DNA from: Candidatus Omnitrophica bacterium UBA1562
GTDB taxonomy: Bacteria > Omnitrophota > Gorgyraeia > Gygaellales > Profunditerraquicolaceae
Length of the DNA: 9,243 bases
NCBI GenBank assembly: GCA_002322525.1
Contig: DCOU01000053.1
Location: 4,719 to 13,961 of the forward strand
Direction of reading: 5' to 3'
Each line of letters opens with the position of its first letter. Positions within the stretch are counted from its first letter, which is position 1. The translations under genes and the position numbers were made by a program. This document shows, piece after piece, positions 1-5,663 of the stretch. The notes beneath the pieces were generated by a model. That model had not been told where the DNA came from. It did no database searches and saw only the letters and a program-made list of their open reading frames with translations.

Positions 1-3
1 CAT
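1..3 (-). other. Possible start codon of the next operon gene (MrpC/MnhC-like expected), cut by window edge
   Basis: An ATG on the minus strand occupies the last three bases of the window, just past a repeat-derived palindrome. By the usual Mrp/Mbh order (A, B, C, D) the gene after MnhB would be MnhC/MrpC, a small NuoK-like membrane subunit. Only the start codon would be inside the window, so its identity is inferred purely from gene order. No convincing Shine-Dalgarno sequence precedes it. Confidence 0.25.
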
Positions 4-29
4 TTTTAACAAAGTCGTGCTTCTTTATT

Positions 30-86
30 TACCCCGCCCTTCATTAATTTGTTTAAAACATTAATCTTAGGAAGGGCGGGACTCAT
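30..86. repeat. Palindromic repeat, GC-stem version (copy 1)
   Basis: The perfect 10-bp inverted repeat CCCGCCCTTC (33-42) / GAAGGGCGGG (71-80) is extended by ATTAAT (43-48) pairing with ATTAAT (60-65) around an AT-rich loop. On the minus strand the element begins ATGAGTCCCGCCCTTCC and ends GAAGGGCGGGGTAA. The same framing occurs in the copy at 7960-8015. It carries a 26-codon reading frame (86 to 6), which I take to be a by-product of the repeat rather than a gene. It fills most of the gap after MnhB. Confidence 0.75.
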
Positions 87-109
87 TCCTTTTCTCCCCA
101 ATCCTTTAA

Positions 110-199
110 ACCCCGTTAGAGATAGGAAACATTATTTCTTGGCTATTTGTTTGAGTTGTTCCCGTTATCTTTATTAAAACGGTTAATCTCTAACGGGGT
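110..199. repeat. Long-loop palindromic repeat overlapping the 3' end of the MnhB gene
   Basis: The perfect 14-bp inverted repeat ACCCCGTTAGAGAT (110-123) / ATCTCTAACGGGGT (186-199) is separated by 62 bp. The 10-bp core ACCCCGTTAG/CTAACGGGGT is identical to that of the palindrome inside the NuoL-like gene at 2754-2802. The MnhB stop codon (145-143) lies in the loop, so MnhB residues from about 143 onward are encoded by the repeat. Confidence 0.75.
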
Positions 200-625
200 A
201 AATAAAACTAACACTGTAAAGATGGCAAATAGCCCTGCCCCCACTTTAAGAGATATAGCAATATTGCATAAAGGAATAATACCGGCACTGAATAATGCGA
301 AAGGGCTCCCCTTGTGTAAGAAAAAATTAAAGAAGAAGTATCCGCCTAAAAAGCCCAGTAATGCGATTGACAAAAACATAATAGCACCTAAGCTCTCTAA
401 AATAGAGGCTTGAGCTTGAGATAGTTTTTTCAAGGCAACTTCCTTACCAAAGGCAAGCATCAAATGGATAAAAGAAAGCGCAATAATTACTCCGCCTGCA
501 AACCCACCTCCCGGGCTGATATGTCCATGTAAAACAATATATATTCCATAGAGCAATATTAGGCCCACGGTCAATCGGGTGATGGTTTTAACGATTAAAG
601 TCATTCCTTTTTCAGGATTTTTCAT
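143..625 (-). CDS. mnhB: MnhB/MrpB-type antiporter subunit (MbhF-like)
   Basis: A 160-residue membrane protein of the MnhB domain family, a small subunit of Mrp Na+/H+ antiporters and of Mbh-type hydrogenases. The family signature LHGHISPGGGFAGG is at residues 32-45. About four hydrophobic helices follow (roughly 13-32, 44-60, 77-98 and 110-142). It probably helps form the ion-translocating part of the complex. The start overlaps the end of the preceding subunit by 14 bp; a second in-frame ATG at 604 would leave a 7-bp gap and is possible. The tail after residue 142 (TPLEINRF...) is encoded by a palindromic repeat, so it is probably a recent replacement or extension of the native C-terminus. 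Family assignment is firm; partner and transported ion are inferred. Confidence 0.92.
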   Translation of the reverse strand: MKNPEKGMTLIVKTITRLTVGLILLYGIYIVLHGHISPGGGFAGGVIIALSFIHLMLAFGKEVALKKLSQAQASILESLGAIMFLSIALLGFLGGYFFFNFFLHKGSPFALFSAGIIPLCNIAISLKVGAGLFAIFTVLVLFTPLEINRFNKDNGNNSNK

Positions 626-1139
626 TTTTTATTCTACCCACTTTTCTCATCACCGCTAATACACCCATCACTGCGGTAAAAAGAATGGTTGCCTCTCCCA
701 GGGTATCATAACCTCTAAAGTCTAAAATTATAGAAGCAACGATATTGGCTGCACCTGTTTTTTCTAATCCTTTATCAATATATTCCTGGGCTACCCTCAT
801 CGTCGGTTGACCAAATTTAGGTAAATCTTTAAAGGCAAAGTAAGCACATATCAAAAATATTCCGATAAATAATAGTGTGGAGATGGTATTAAATAACCAA
901 CGTCCATCTCTTATCAAAGGCAGGTCTTTATTTATTGTCGCACGTATAAGTATAATCAGGCATAAGATTTCTACAACGAGTTGGGTGATGGCTAAATCCG
1001 GAGCCTTCAAAATTAAAAAGGCCATAGATAACCCTAAGCCTACTGCCCCTACTGCAATTACGCTAGAGAGCAAGTCCTCAATTTGAACCGCTACTACTGC
1101 GGCAAAAACCATAAATAATAGGAGTAATTGGAGTTCCAT
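612..1139 (-). CDS. MrpA C-terminal-like / MbhD-MbhE-type subunit (DUF4040 domain)
   Basis: A 175-residue membrane protein with two parts that in classical Mrp antiporters form the C-terminus of MrpA. The DUF4040/MbhD-like part has APDLAITQLVVE at residues 46-57. The MbhE-like part has DFRGYDTLGE at 140-149. Four to five hydrophobic segments are visible, with a polar stretch around 104-128. Here these domains are a separate gene following the NuoL-like subunit, so the two genes together equal a split MrpA. It likely forms part of the cation path of the antiporter module. It is followed directly by overlapping MnhB and preceded by a 71-bp hairpin-forming repeat. No clear Shine-Dalgarno precedes the start. 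Confidence 0.9.
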   Translation of the reverse strand: MELQLLLLFMVFAAVVAVQIEDLLSSVIAVGAVGLGLSMAFLILKAPDLAITQLVVEILCLIILIRATINKDLPLIRDGRWLFNTISTLLFIGIFLICAYFAFKDLPKFGQPTMRVAQEYIDKGLEKTGAANIVASIILDFRGYDTLGEATILFTAVMGVLAVMRKVGRIKNEKS

Positions 1140-1144
1140 TTGTA

Positions 1145-1228
1145 GTTCTTTTGTTCTACAGTTCTATGGTTCTTTTGTTCTGATGTATATAACTATCGAA
1201 CTTAAGAACACTAGAGCAGTAGAACCAT
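1145..1228. repeat. 8-bp-period repeat forming an imperfect hairpin
   Basis: Five consecutive octads of the form GTTCTNNN run from 1145 to 1184 without a phase break. They are followed by counterparts in opposite orientation, CGAACTTA (1197-1204) and three AGARCNNN units (1205-1228). The halves can fold on each other. The unit fills the whole gap between the NuoL-like and DUF4040 genes and runs into the NuoL-like gene, encoding its final residues and stop codon (1213-1211). Confidence 0.75.
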
Positions 1229-2914
1229 AAATAATCCCATCATCCCTAAAAGCATCCACACTAAATAAGTAGGCAAAACCCCGTTATGCAGATATTGAAG
1301 GGATTTACCGATACCAAAGACAATATTTTTACCTTGTTCATAGATATCGAAAAGGCCTGCTTCAGCTCTTTTATATATTGCACCTAACACTCTCAATTCT
1401 TTTATAGTATTATAAAATTCTGTGCCGGTAACTCTATCCTGTTTTAAATCAATAGCCTCTCCGCCTACAAAAGCGGTATCTTGGCGCATAGTCGGCCTCA
1501 GCCCTTTTAATTTAAATATTAAAAGGCCTAAGACTAAACCAATGATGACAAGTAGAGTAGATAATCCAGCATACCAGGTCCCTATAAAAGTGACGCCCTT
1601 GACTGCCGGAAGGATAAAGTATTTAAGTGGGACCTCGTAAGCAAATACGCCAAATATCACACAGATAATAGCCAGTATCAGGCAAGGAAGCCACATCGTC
1701 CAGCTTACGTCGGAAGACTCCTTGGGTCTTGAATCTTTAGATTGGCCTAAAAAGGTAGCATGAATTAATTTCATAAAACTAGCCAAAGTTAGACCTGAAC
1801 CGAACATCGCAGCCACTAAGCATAAGACACTCGCCAGTCGTAAGCGGTAAGTCGTAAGTTGTAAGTTATTAATTAAACCTTGATAAACCATCCATTTAGA
1901 GACAAAACCATTAAAAGGCGGGACGCCGGATATGGAAAGGCTGGCAATAAGTGCGGATATATAGGTAAGAGGCATAGTTTTAGCCAAACCACCGAGTTTA
2001 TCTAGATCCGTAGTTCCTATCTTTTTTTCTACATTACCTGAAATAAGAAAAAGGTCTTGTTTATATATAGAATTGTTTAACATATGAAATATCCCGCCGG
2101 CAATGCCGATGGGATTACCTGTGCCTATGCCTAAAACCATATATCCTACTTGTGAAACTGCGTGGTAACCCAGGAGCCTTTTCATATTGTGTTGCACTAA
2201 AGCCATCATTACTGCAGCAATGATGGTGAAAGCTCCGATAAGCATCAAAAATATGTTTAAAGCCTCGTTCATCACAAATAAATCCAAGGAAATCCTGGCT
2301 AATAGATATATCCCTAATAATTTATCCAGCGATGCAGGTAAATATGCGACAACAGGAACCGGTGCATGTTTGGCGCAATCCGGAATCCAGGAATGAAACG
2401 GCATAGCACCGGCTTTAGCGAAACAAGCTACTGCAATACACAAATATGCCAAGACTGTTAGACCATTATTAAATTCTAATTTTATACTATCCATCTTGAG
2501 GGTGCCGGTCAAATAATAAATTATACCTATACCCAACAGCATTAATGCATCTGAACCGCCCACGATAATAAAAGTCTTCTTAGCTATGCTGCTCGCATCA
2601 TCACCCATATTGATGAGAAGATAAAGGGTAAGCCCCAGAAATCCCCAGAACACCAATAGCAGGATAAGATTATTAGACAAAACAGCTCCTATTGATATAG
2701 CAGCGGTCAAAATAATATAAGCATAATATTGTATAAGTCCCCGCCTGCCTTTCACCCCGTTAGAAACTAATGCCTTAGCACTTTCGGTGTTTCTAACGGG
2801 GTTCATAAATCCTAAAGAGTAAATTATAGTCAAAACAGAGAATAGGCCTATGGCCAAAACCACAAAACTGTTCAGGTTATCTAATTTAAGCCATGGATAG
2901 AAATATTGTATCAT
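1211..2914 (-). CDS. NuoL/MrpA/HyfB-like proton-conducting membrane subunit
   Basis: A 567-residue polytopic protein of the proton-conducting transporter family (complex I NuoL/M/N, MrpA/D, HyfB). Visible signatures include FAKAGAMPFHSWIPD (165-179), HAPVP (183-187), conserved lysines K167, K198 and K285, and VSQVGYMVLG (253-262). A C-terminal amphipathic stretch (about 495-535) precedes a last helix, as in NuoL-type subunits. It should move H+ or Na+ in response to hydrogenase turnover. Oddities: the N-terminus starts where the family's third helix usually lies, so the first two appear missing. The helix-5 glutamate usually following FW is glycine (FWGF, 89-92). Residues 38-54 and 350-361 are encoded by repeats inserted in frame. 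The start ATG overlaps the PhoU-like stop (ATGA), implying coupled translation. Confidence 0.9.
   Translation of the reverse strand: MIQYFYPWLKLDNLNSFVVLAIGLFSVLTIIYSLGFMNPVRNTESAKALVSNGVKGRRGLIQYYAYIILTAAISIGAVLSNNLILLLVFWGFLGLTLYLLINMGDDASSIAKKTFIIVGGSDALMLLGIGIIYYLTGTLKMDSIKLEFNNGLTVLAYLCIAVACFAKAGAMPFHSWIPDCAKHAPVPVVAYLPASLDKLLGIYLLARISLDLFVMNEALNIFLMLIGAFTIIAAVMMALVQHNMKRLLGYHAVSQVGYMVLGIGTGNPIGIAGGIFHMLNNSIYKQDLFLISGNVEKKIGTTDLDKLGGLAKTMPLTYISALIASLSISGVPPFNGFVSKWMVYQGLINNLQLTTYRLRLASVLCLVAAMFGSGLTLASFMKLIHATFLGQSKDSRPKESSDVSWTMWLPCLILAIICVIFGVFAYEVPLKYFILPAVKGVTFIGTWYAGLSTLLVIIGLVLGLLIFKLKGLRPTMRQDTAFVGGEAIDLKQDRVTGTEFYNTIKELRVLGAIYKRAEAGLFDIYEQGKNIVFGIGKSLQYLHNGVLPTYLVWMLLGMMGLFMVLLL
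1833..1867. repeat. Heptad repeat inserted in frame in the NuoL-like gene
   Basis: Four in-phase heptads of the form GTAAGNN run from 1840 to 1867, preceded by a degenerate unit (1833-1839). Because 7 is not a multiple of 3, the translation changes frame at each unit (residues 350-361, NLQLTTYRLRLA). This interrupts the loop between MVYQGLI and the next helix (LCLVAAMFGSGLTLASF), where family members usually have a short connector. The total length keeps the frame open. Confidence 0.7.
2754..2802. repeat. Palindromic repeat inserted in frame in the NuoL-like gene (NPVRN...SNGV)
   Basis: The perfect 14-bp inverted repeat ACCCCGTTAGAAAC (2754-2767) / GTTTCTAACGGGGT (2789-2802) encloses a 21-nt loop. 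On the minus strand it is framed by ATGAACCCCG and CGGGGTGAA. It encodes residues 38-54 of the NuoL-like protein, NPVRN at one end and VSNGV at the other. These sit between a helix ending IIYSLGFM and the next helix, where homologues normally have a short loop. I remember this peptide pair from proteins of uncultured bacteria such as Omnitrophota, but cannot check it here. Confidence 0.85.
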
Positions 2915-3528
2915 TTTAGCTCTGAAATATTCTTTGCAATTGCTTTGGCATGATGAGAAATCTGTCCAGTAAAATCAAGAAGATTTAAAAACATGTTGCA
3001 GGCGCGAGGAAGACAAATGCCCTTCATGAGCCTTTGCGTATGCGTCTCTCTATATTTCTGAACGAGATTATCCACATGATCTTCTGTGCCACACAAAACA
3101 CGCCTGGCAAAATTCTTATCGTTCATACCCAATGCCTTCTGGACATCTGCGAGCTCTGTTTCCACTGCATTATAGAGATGCTTATAATCATCCACGGCAT
3201 CATCGCTAAAAAGCAGTTTCTCCTCTATTTTTATCTCAATCCTCTCAATCATATCCTTGATGTAATCGCCGATCTCTTCTAAATCCTCAACGATATTGCT
3301 CAAAAGCATAATATTCTTCTTATCATCAGCACCTTTACCTTCAGAAATAGCTACTAAAGACGAATTCAAATTCCTTTCCATGCCGTTTAGCCGTTCTTCA
3401 TCCTTTAACACATTGGTTAAAATATCGGAGTCGTGTTTCATAAACCCGTCAAAGGTATTCTTTAGCATAGATAAAGCCAATTCTGCCATTTGATTTATCT
3501 TTTCTCTTATAATAACTAAGTTTTCCAT
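2911..3528 (-). CDS. PhoU-domain (PhoU/DUF47-like) protein inside the hydrogenase operon
   Basis: A 205-residue, soluble, almost entirely helical protein resembling the PhoU/DUF47 group. The family-like pattern EERLNGME is at residues 44-51. Two halves each end in a helix of the acidic metal-binding type, NIVEDLEEIGDYIKDM (78-93) and, weaker, FLNLLDFTGQISHHAKAIAK (180-199). PhoU proteins normally control phosphate transporters or the PhoR kinase, and relatives are fused to Na+/phosphate cotransporters. No phosphate transporter is present here. The gene begins 11 bp after the large hydrogenase subunit and its stop overlaps the NuoL-like start by 4 bp, so it is translated as part of this operon. 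A regulatory or assembly role for the ion module is inference. No Shine-Dalgarno is evident. Confidence 0.82.
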   Translation of the reverse strand: MENLVIIREKINQMAELALSMLKNTFDGFMKHDSDILTNVLKDEERLNGMERNLNSSLVAISEGKGADDKKNIMLLSNIVEDLEEIGDYIKDMIERIEIKIEEKLLFSDDAVDDYKHLYNAVETELADVQKALGMNDKNFARRVLCGTEDHVDNLVQKYRETHTQRLMKGICLPRACNMFLNLLDFTGQISHHAKAIAKNISELK

Positions 3529-3531
3529 GGG

Positions 3532-3559
3532 ACTACAAACTATGACTTACAACCTATAA
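3532..3559. repeat. Degenerate heptad repeat at the end of the large-subunit gene
   Basis: Four degenerate heptads fit NCTWNNA in phase, for example ACTACAA (3532-3538) and ACTATGA (3539-3545). The 13-mer CTACAAACTATGA (3533-3545) recurs exactly at 5630-5642 inside the clearer heptad hairpin. The tract supplies the last codons and stop of the large subunit (residues from about 392) and most of the gap before the PhoU-like gene. Confidence 0.55.
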
Positions 3560-4733
3560 TCTTTTTTAACTTCTCTGTCTTTTCCTGCGACAATTTTATC
3601 AGGTCCCAGCCGTTCATAATTTTTTTATCACTATGTTTATCTAAAACTATCAATCTTTCCGTACAGCAATAACAAGGGTCAACTGCTGCCAGAGTAATTG
3701 CTGCGTCGGAAAGTGTCCCGCCCACTGCGGCGACTTTATTGGAAGCCACATTCATATAACTGGGAGCGCGAATCTTATGCCTAACCGGCCGGTTTGTGCC
3801 ATCGCTTCTGACATAATGAAAACATTCGCCTCTGGGCGCTTCAACATGCCCTATACCCTCTCCGGACGGTATATCCTTTACATTCGCATCAATTTCACCC
3901 TTAGGCATCTTATCTAAGCATTGACGGATAATACTAATTGACTCATATAGTTCTAAAATTCTCACTATTGTCTTAGCGAATATATCGCCATCCTCTTCTA
4001 CAATCACATTCCAGGAGACCTTATCATATGCACCGTAAGGGTCGTCTTTACGCACATCTATATTAATCCCCGAAGCTCTGGCAGTAGGGCCTACAACAGC
4101 CCAATCAATTGCTTGTTGCTTAGTTAAAATTCCTATGCCTTTAAGCCTGGCCTTTATTACCGGATCATCCATCACTGCACCTTTGAACATATCCACTGCT
4201 GGAAGCAAATCATCGAGTGTCTTCTTTAAGATAGATATATCTTCATCTTTTATATCGCGCCTGACTCCGCCTATTTTCATCATCGCATAGTGATTGCGAT
4301 TGCCGGTAATCATTTCGAACATATCCAGTATCGGTTCTCGATAACGCCAAGCCCACATCCAGACGGTATTGTATCCGATAAAGTGGCCTGCCAGTCCCAA
4401 CCACAATAGGTGACTATGAATCCTCTCCATTTCCGCAATAATTGTGCGTATAAAAAGAGCTCTTTCGGGAACTTCTATCTTTGCCAAATCCTCCATGGCA
4501 TTTACATAGGCAAAAGGATGAGAAGTAGAACAAATACCGCAGATGCGCTCAACCAAAAAAGTTACCTGGTCAAAGTGTTTTGATTCAGAAAGCTTTTCAA
4601 TCCCCCGGTGCAAATAACCAATAACTATATCAATATCAACGACCCGCTCTCCCTCTACATAAAGCCTGAAAAATTCCGGTTCATCCTGAAGAGGATGATA
4701 TGGACCTATGGGTATTAGAACCTTATGACTCAT
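3540..4733 (-). CDS. [NiFe]-hydrogenase large subunit, group 4 type (NuoD/HycE/EchE-like)
   Basis: A 397-residue catalytic subunit facing the cytoplasm. The N-terminal Ni-binding motif is RICGICS with C65 and C68. The C-terminal motif is DPCYCCTER with C354 and C357. All four Ni ligands are therefore present, separating it from complex I NuoD, which has lost them. Other family features are IPIGPYHP (7-14), GYLHRGIEKL (39-48) and EMERIHSHLLWLG (101-113). An extra cysteine, C356, sits inside the second motif where relatives often have serine. About 37 residues follow R360, the position after which HycE-type precursors are cleaved, so a maturation protease may act; several group 4 enzymes are not processed. 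The start overlaps the end of subunit C by 11 bp. The last few codons come from a heptad repeat. Confidence 0.95.
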   Translation of the reverse strand: MSHKVLIPIGPYHPLQDEPEFFRLYVEGERVVDIDIVIGYLHRGIEKLSESKHFDQVTFLVERICGICSTSHPFAYVNAMEDLAKIEVPERALFIRTIIAEMERIHSHLLWLGLAGHFIGYNTVWMWAWRYREPILDMFEMITGNRNHYAMMKIGGVRRDIKDEDISILKKTLDDLLPAVDMFKGAVMDDPVIKARLKGIGILTKQQAIDWAVVGPTARASGINIDVRKDDPYGAYDKVSWNVIVEEDGDIFAKTIVRILELYESISIIRQCLDKMPKGEIDANVKDIPSGEGIGHVEAPRGECFHYVRSDGTNRPVRHKIRAPSYMNVASNKVAAVGGTLSDAAITLAAVDPCYCCTERLIVLDKHSDKKIMNGWDLIKLSQEKTEKLKKIIGCKS

Positions 4734-5157
4734 GTTCGTGCCTCAATGGATATTGCTCTTGCGGCCATTCATCAGCCAAAAGTAAACGTTTTAAATTTGG
4801 ATGCCCGATAAAATTAATCCCTAGCATCTCCCACATCTCACGCTCAATCCATTCAAATGCTTCAGATATAACAGCTAAAGAATCAATCTCTGGATTCTTT
4901 TTATCCTCAATTATTGTACGCACAGAGATAATCTGGCCAGATTTATCAAGGCTAAAGTGATACAATATTTCAAGACCTAAAGGGGTATCTATCCCAGAGG
5001 CTGTAGCGAATCTTAATCCTAGGTCTTTAAACAAAACCCTGGCTACCTCTCTTATGTCTTTCTTATTTACAGTAAAATATATTCGGCGCTGATTGTGCCT
5101 ATGCCAATCGCTTACCCTATCCTTCAATTTCTCCTTAATCTGTTGAATTATCTCCAT
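4723..5157 (-). CDS. Hydrogenase subunit C (NuoC/EchD/HycE N-terminal-like, 30-kDa family)
   Basis: A 144-residue soluble protein of the complex I 30-kDa family. It packs against the large subunit in the peripheral arm and carries no cofactor. The signature is at residues 105-138: EREMWEMLGINF, then HPNLKRLLLADEW and QYPLR. In HycE and HyfG this domain is fused to the large subunit; here, as in Ech and Mbh, it is separate. Its stop lies within the first codons of the large-subunit gene (11-bp overlap). The start follows the small-subunit stop after 8 bp, so translation is probably coupled on both sides. Confidence 0.93.
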   Translation of the reverse strand: MEIIQQIKEKLKDRVSDWHRHNQRRIYFTVNKKDIREVARVLFKDLGLRFATASGIDTPLGLEILYHFSLDKSGQIISVRTIIEDKKNPEIDSLAVISEAFEWIEREMWEMLGINFIGHPNLKRLLLADEWPQEQYPLRHEHES

Positions 5158-5165
5158 TTCAAACT

Positions 5166-5591
5166 CTAAACACCCCTTACTTTCTTAATCAGCTTTACAA
5201 TACCAGCAATAATTGCTTCTGGCTTGGGAGGACAGCCAGGTATGTAGAGATCTACAGGAATCAGTTCATCTAAAGGACAGGGCGTATTATAGCTGTCTTT
5301 AAATATTCCCCTGCCTAAGGCGCAAGAACCAACTGCAACCACTACACCCGGCTTTGGCATCTGCTCATAAAGCCTCTTTGCTCTTGGAGCTGCTTTTCTG
5401 GATAATGAGCCAGTAATTAAAAGCACATCAGCGTGGCGGATGCTGCCTATAAGCATTATGCCAAATCTTTCCACATCGTATCGAGGAGTTAATAAATCCA
5501 AAATCTCGATATCACAGTTGTTACAGGAACCGCCGATGCAAAGGTGAAATACCCAAAGAGATTTTGTTAATGCTTTTAATTTAAGGTTCAT
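5166..5591 (-). CDS. [NiFe]-hydrogenase small subunit, group 4 type (NuoB/HycG/EchC-like)
   Basis: A 141-residue subunit of the 20-kDa NADH dehydrogenase family. It holds the single [4Fe-4S] cluster next to the Ni-Fe site. The four ligands are C23 and C26 (SCNNCDIEIL), C90 (GSCALGRGIF) and C120 (IPGCPPKPEAI). The short length with one cluster is typical of group 4 enzymes rather than uptake hydrogenases, whose small subunits are longer and carry three clusters and a Tat signal. No signal peptide or Tat motif is seen, which fits a cytoplasm-facing complex. The start codon follows directly on a heptad-repeat hairpin and lacks a recognisable Shine-Dalgarno. Confidence 0.95.
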   Translation of the reverse strand: MNLKLKALTKSLWVFHLCIGGSCNNCDIEILDLLTPRYDVERFGIMLIGSIRHADVLLITGSLSRKAAPRAKRLYEQMPKPGVVVAVGSCALGRGIFKDSYNTPCPLDELIPVDLYIPGCPPKPEAIIAGIVKLIKKVRGV

Positions 5592-5595
5592 ATTA

Positions 5596-5663
5596 GTTCA
5601 TGGTTCATTGTTCATAGTTCATAGATTTGCTACAAACTATGAACTATCAACTATTAACTATCA
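5596..5663. repeat. Heptad repeat forming an imperfect hairpin between subunits H and B
   Basis: Four in-phase GTTCATN heptads (5596-5623) are followed by a 12-nt loop and four ACTATNA heptads (5636-5663). The halves pair, starting with a perfect 8-bp stem next to the loop (GTTCATAG 5617-5624 with CTATGAAC 5637-5644). Most mismatches fall at the variable unit position. It occupies the whole gap, and the subunit H stop codon (5663-5661) lies in the last heptad. Confidence 0.8.

Noticed and set aside
6..86. A 26-codon minus-strand ORF starting MSPALPK, with a good AAAAGGA before it
   Set aside because: It is encoded by the palindromic repeat; the copy at 7960-8015 gives a similar MNPALPK start by the same DNA, so this looks like a by-product, not a gene.
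1211..2914. Frameshift or pseudogene status of the NuoL-like gene because of its two insertions
   Set aside because: The frame is open over 567 codons, conserved motifs continue on both sides of each insert, and both inserts lie in loops.
5596..5663. CRISPR array or tandem-repeat locus
   Set aside because: Units are 7 bp with no spacers and are followed by inverted units; this is a hairpin of short repeats, not a CRISPR.
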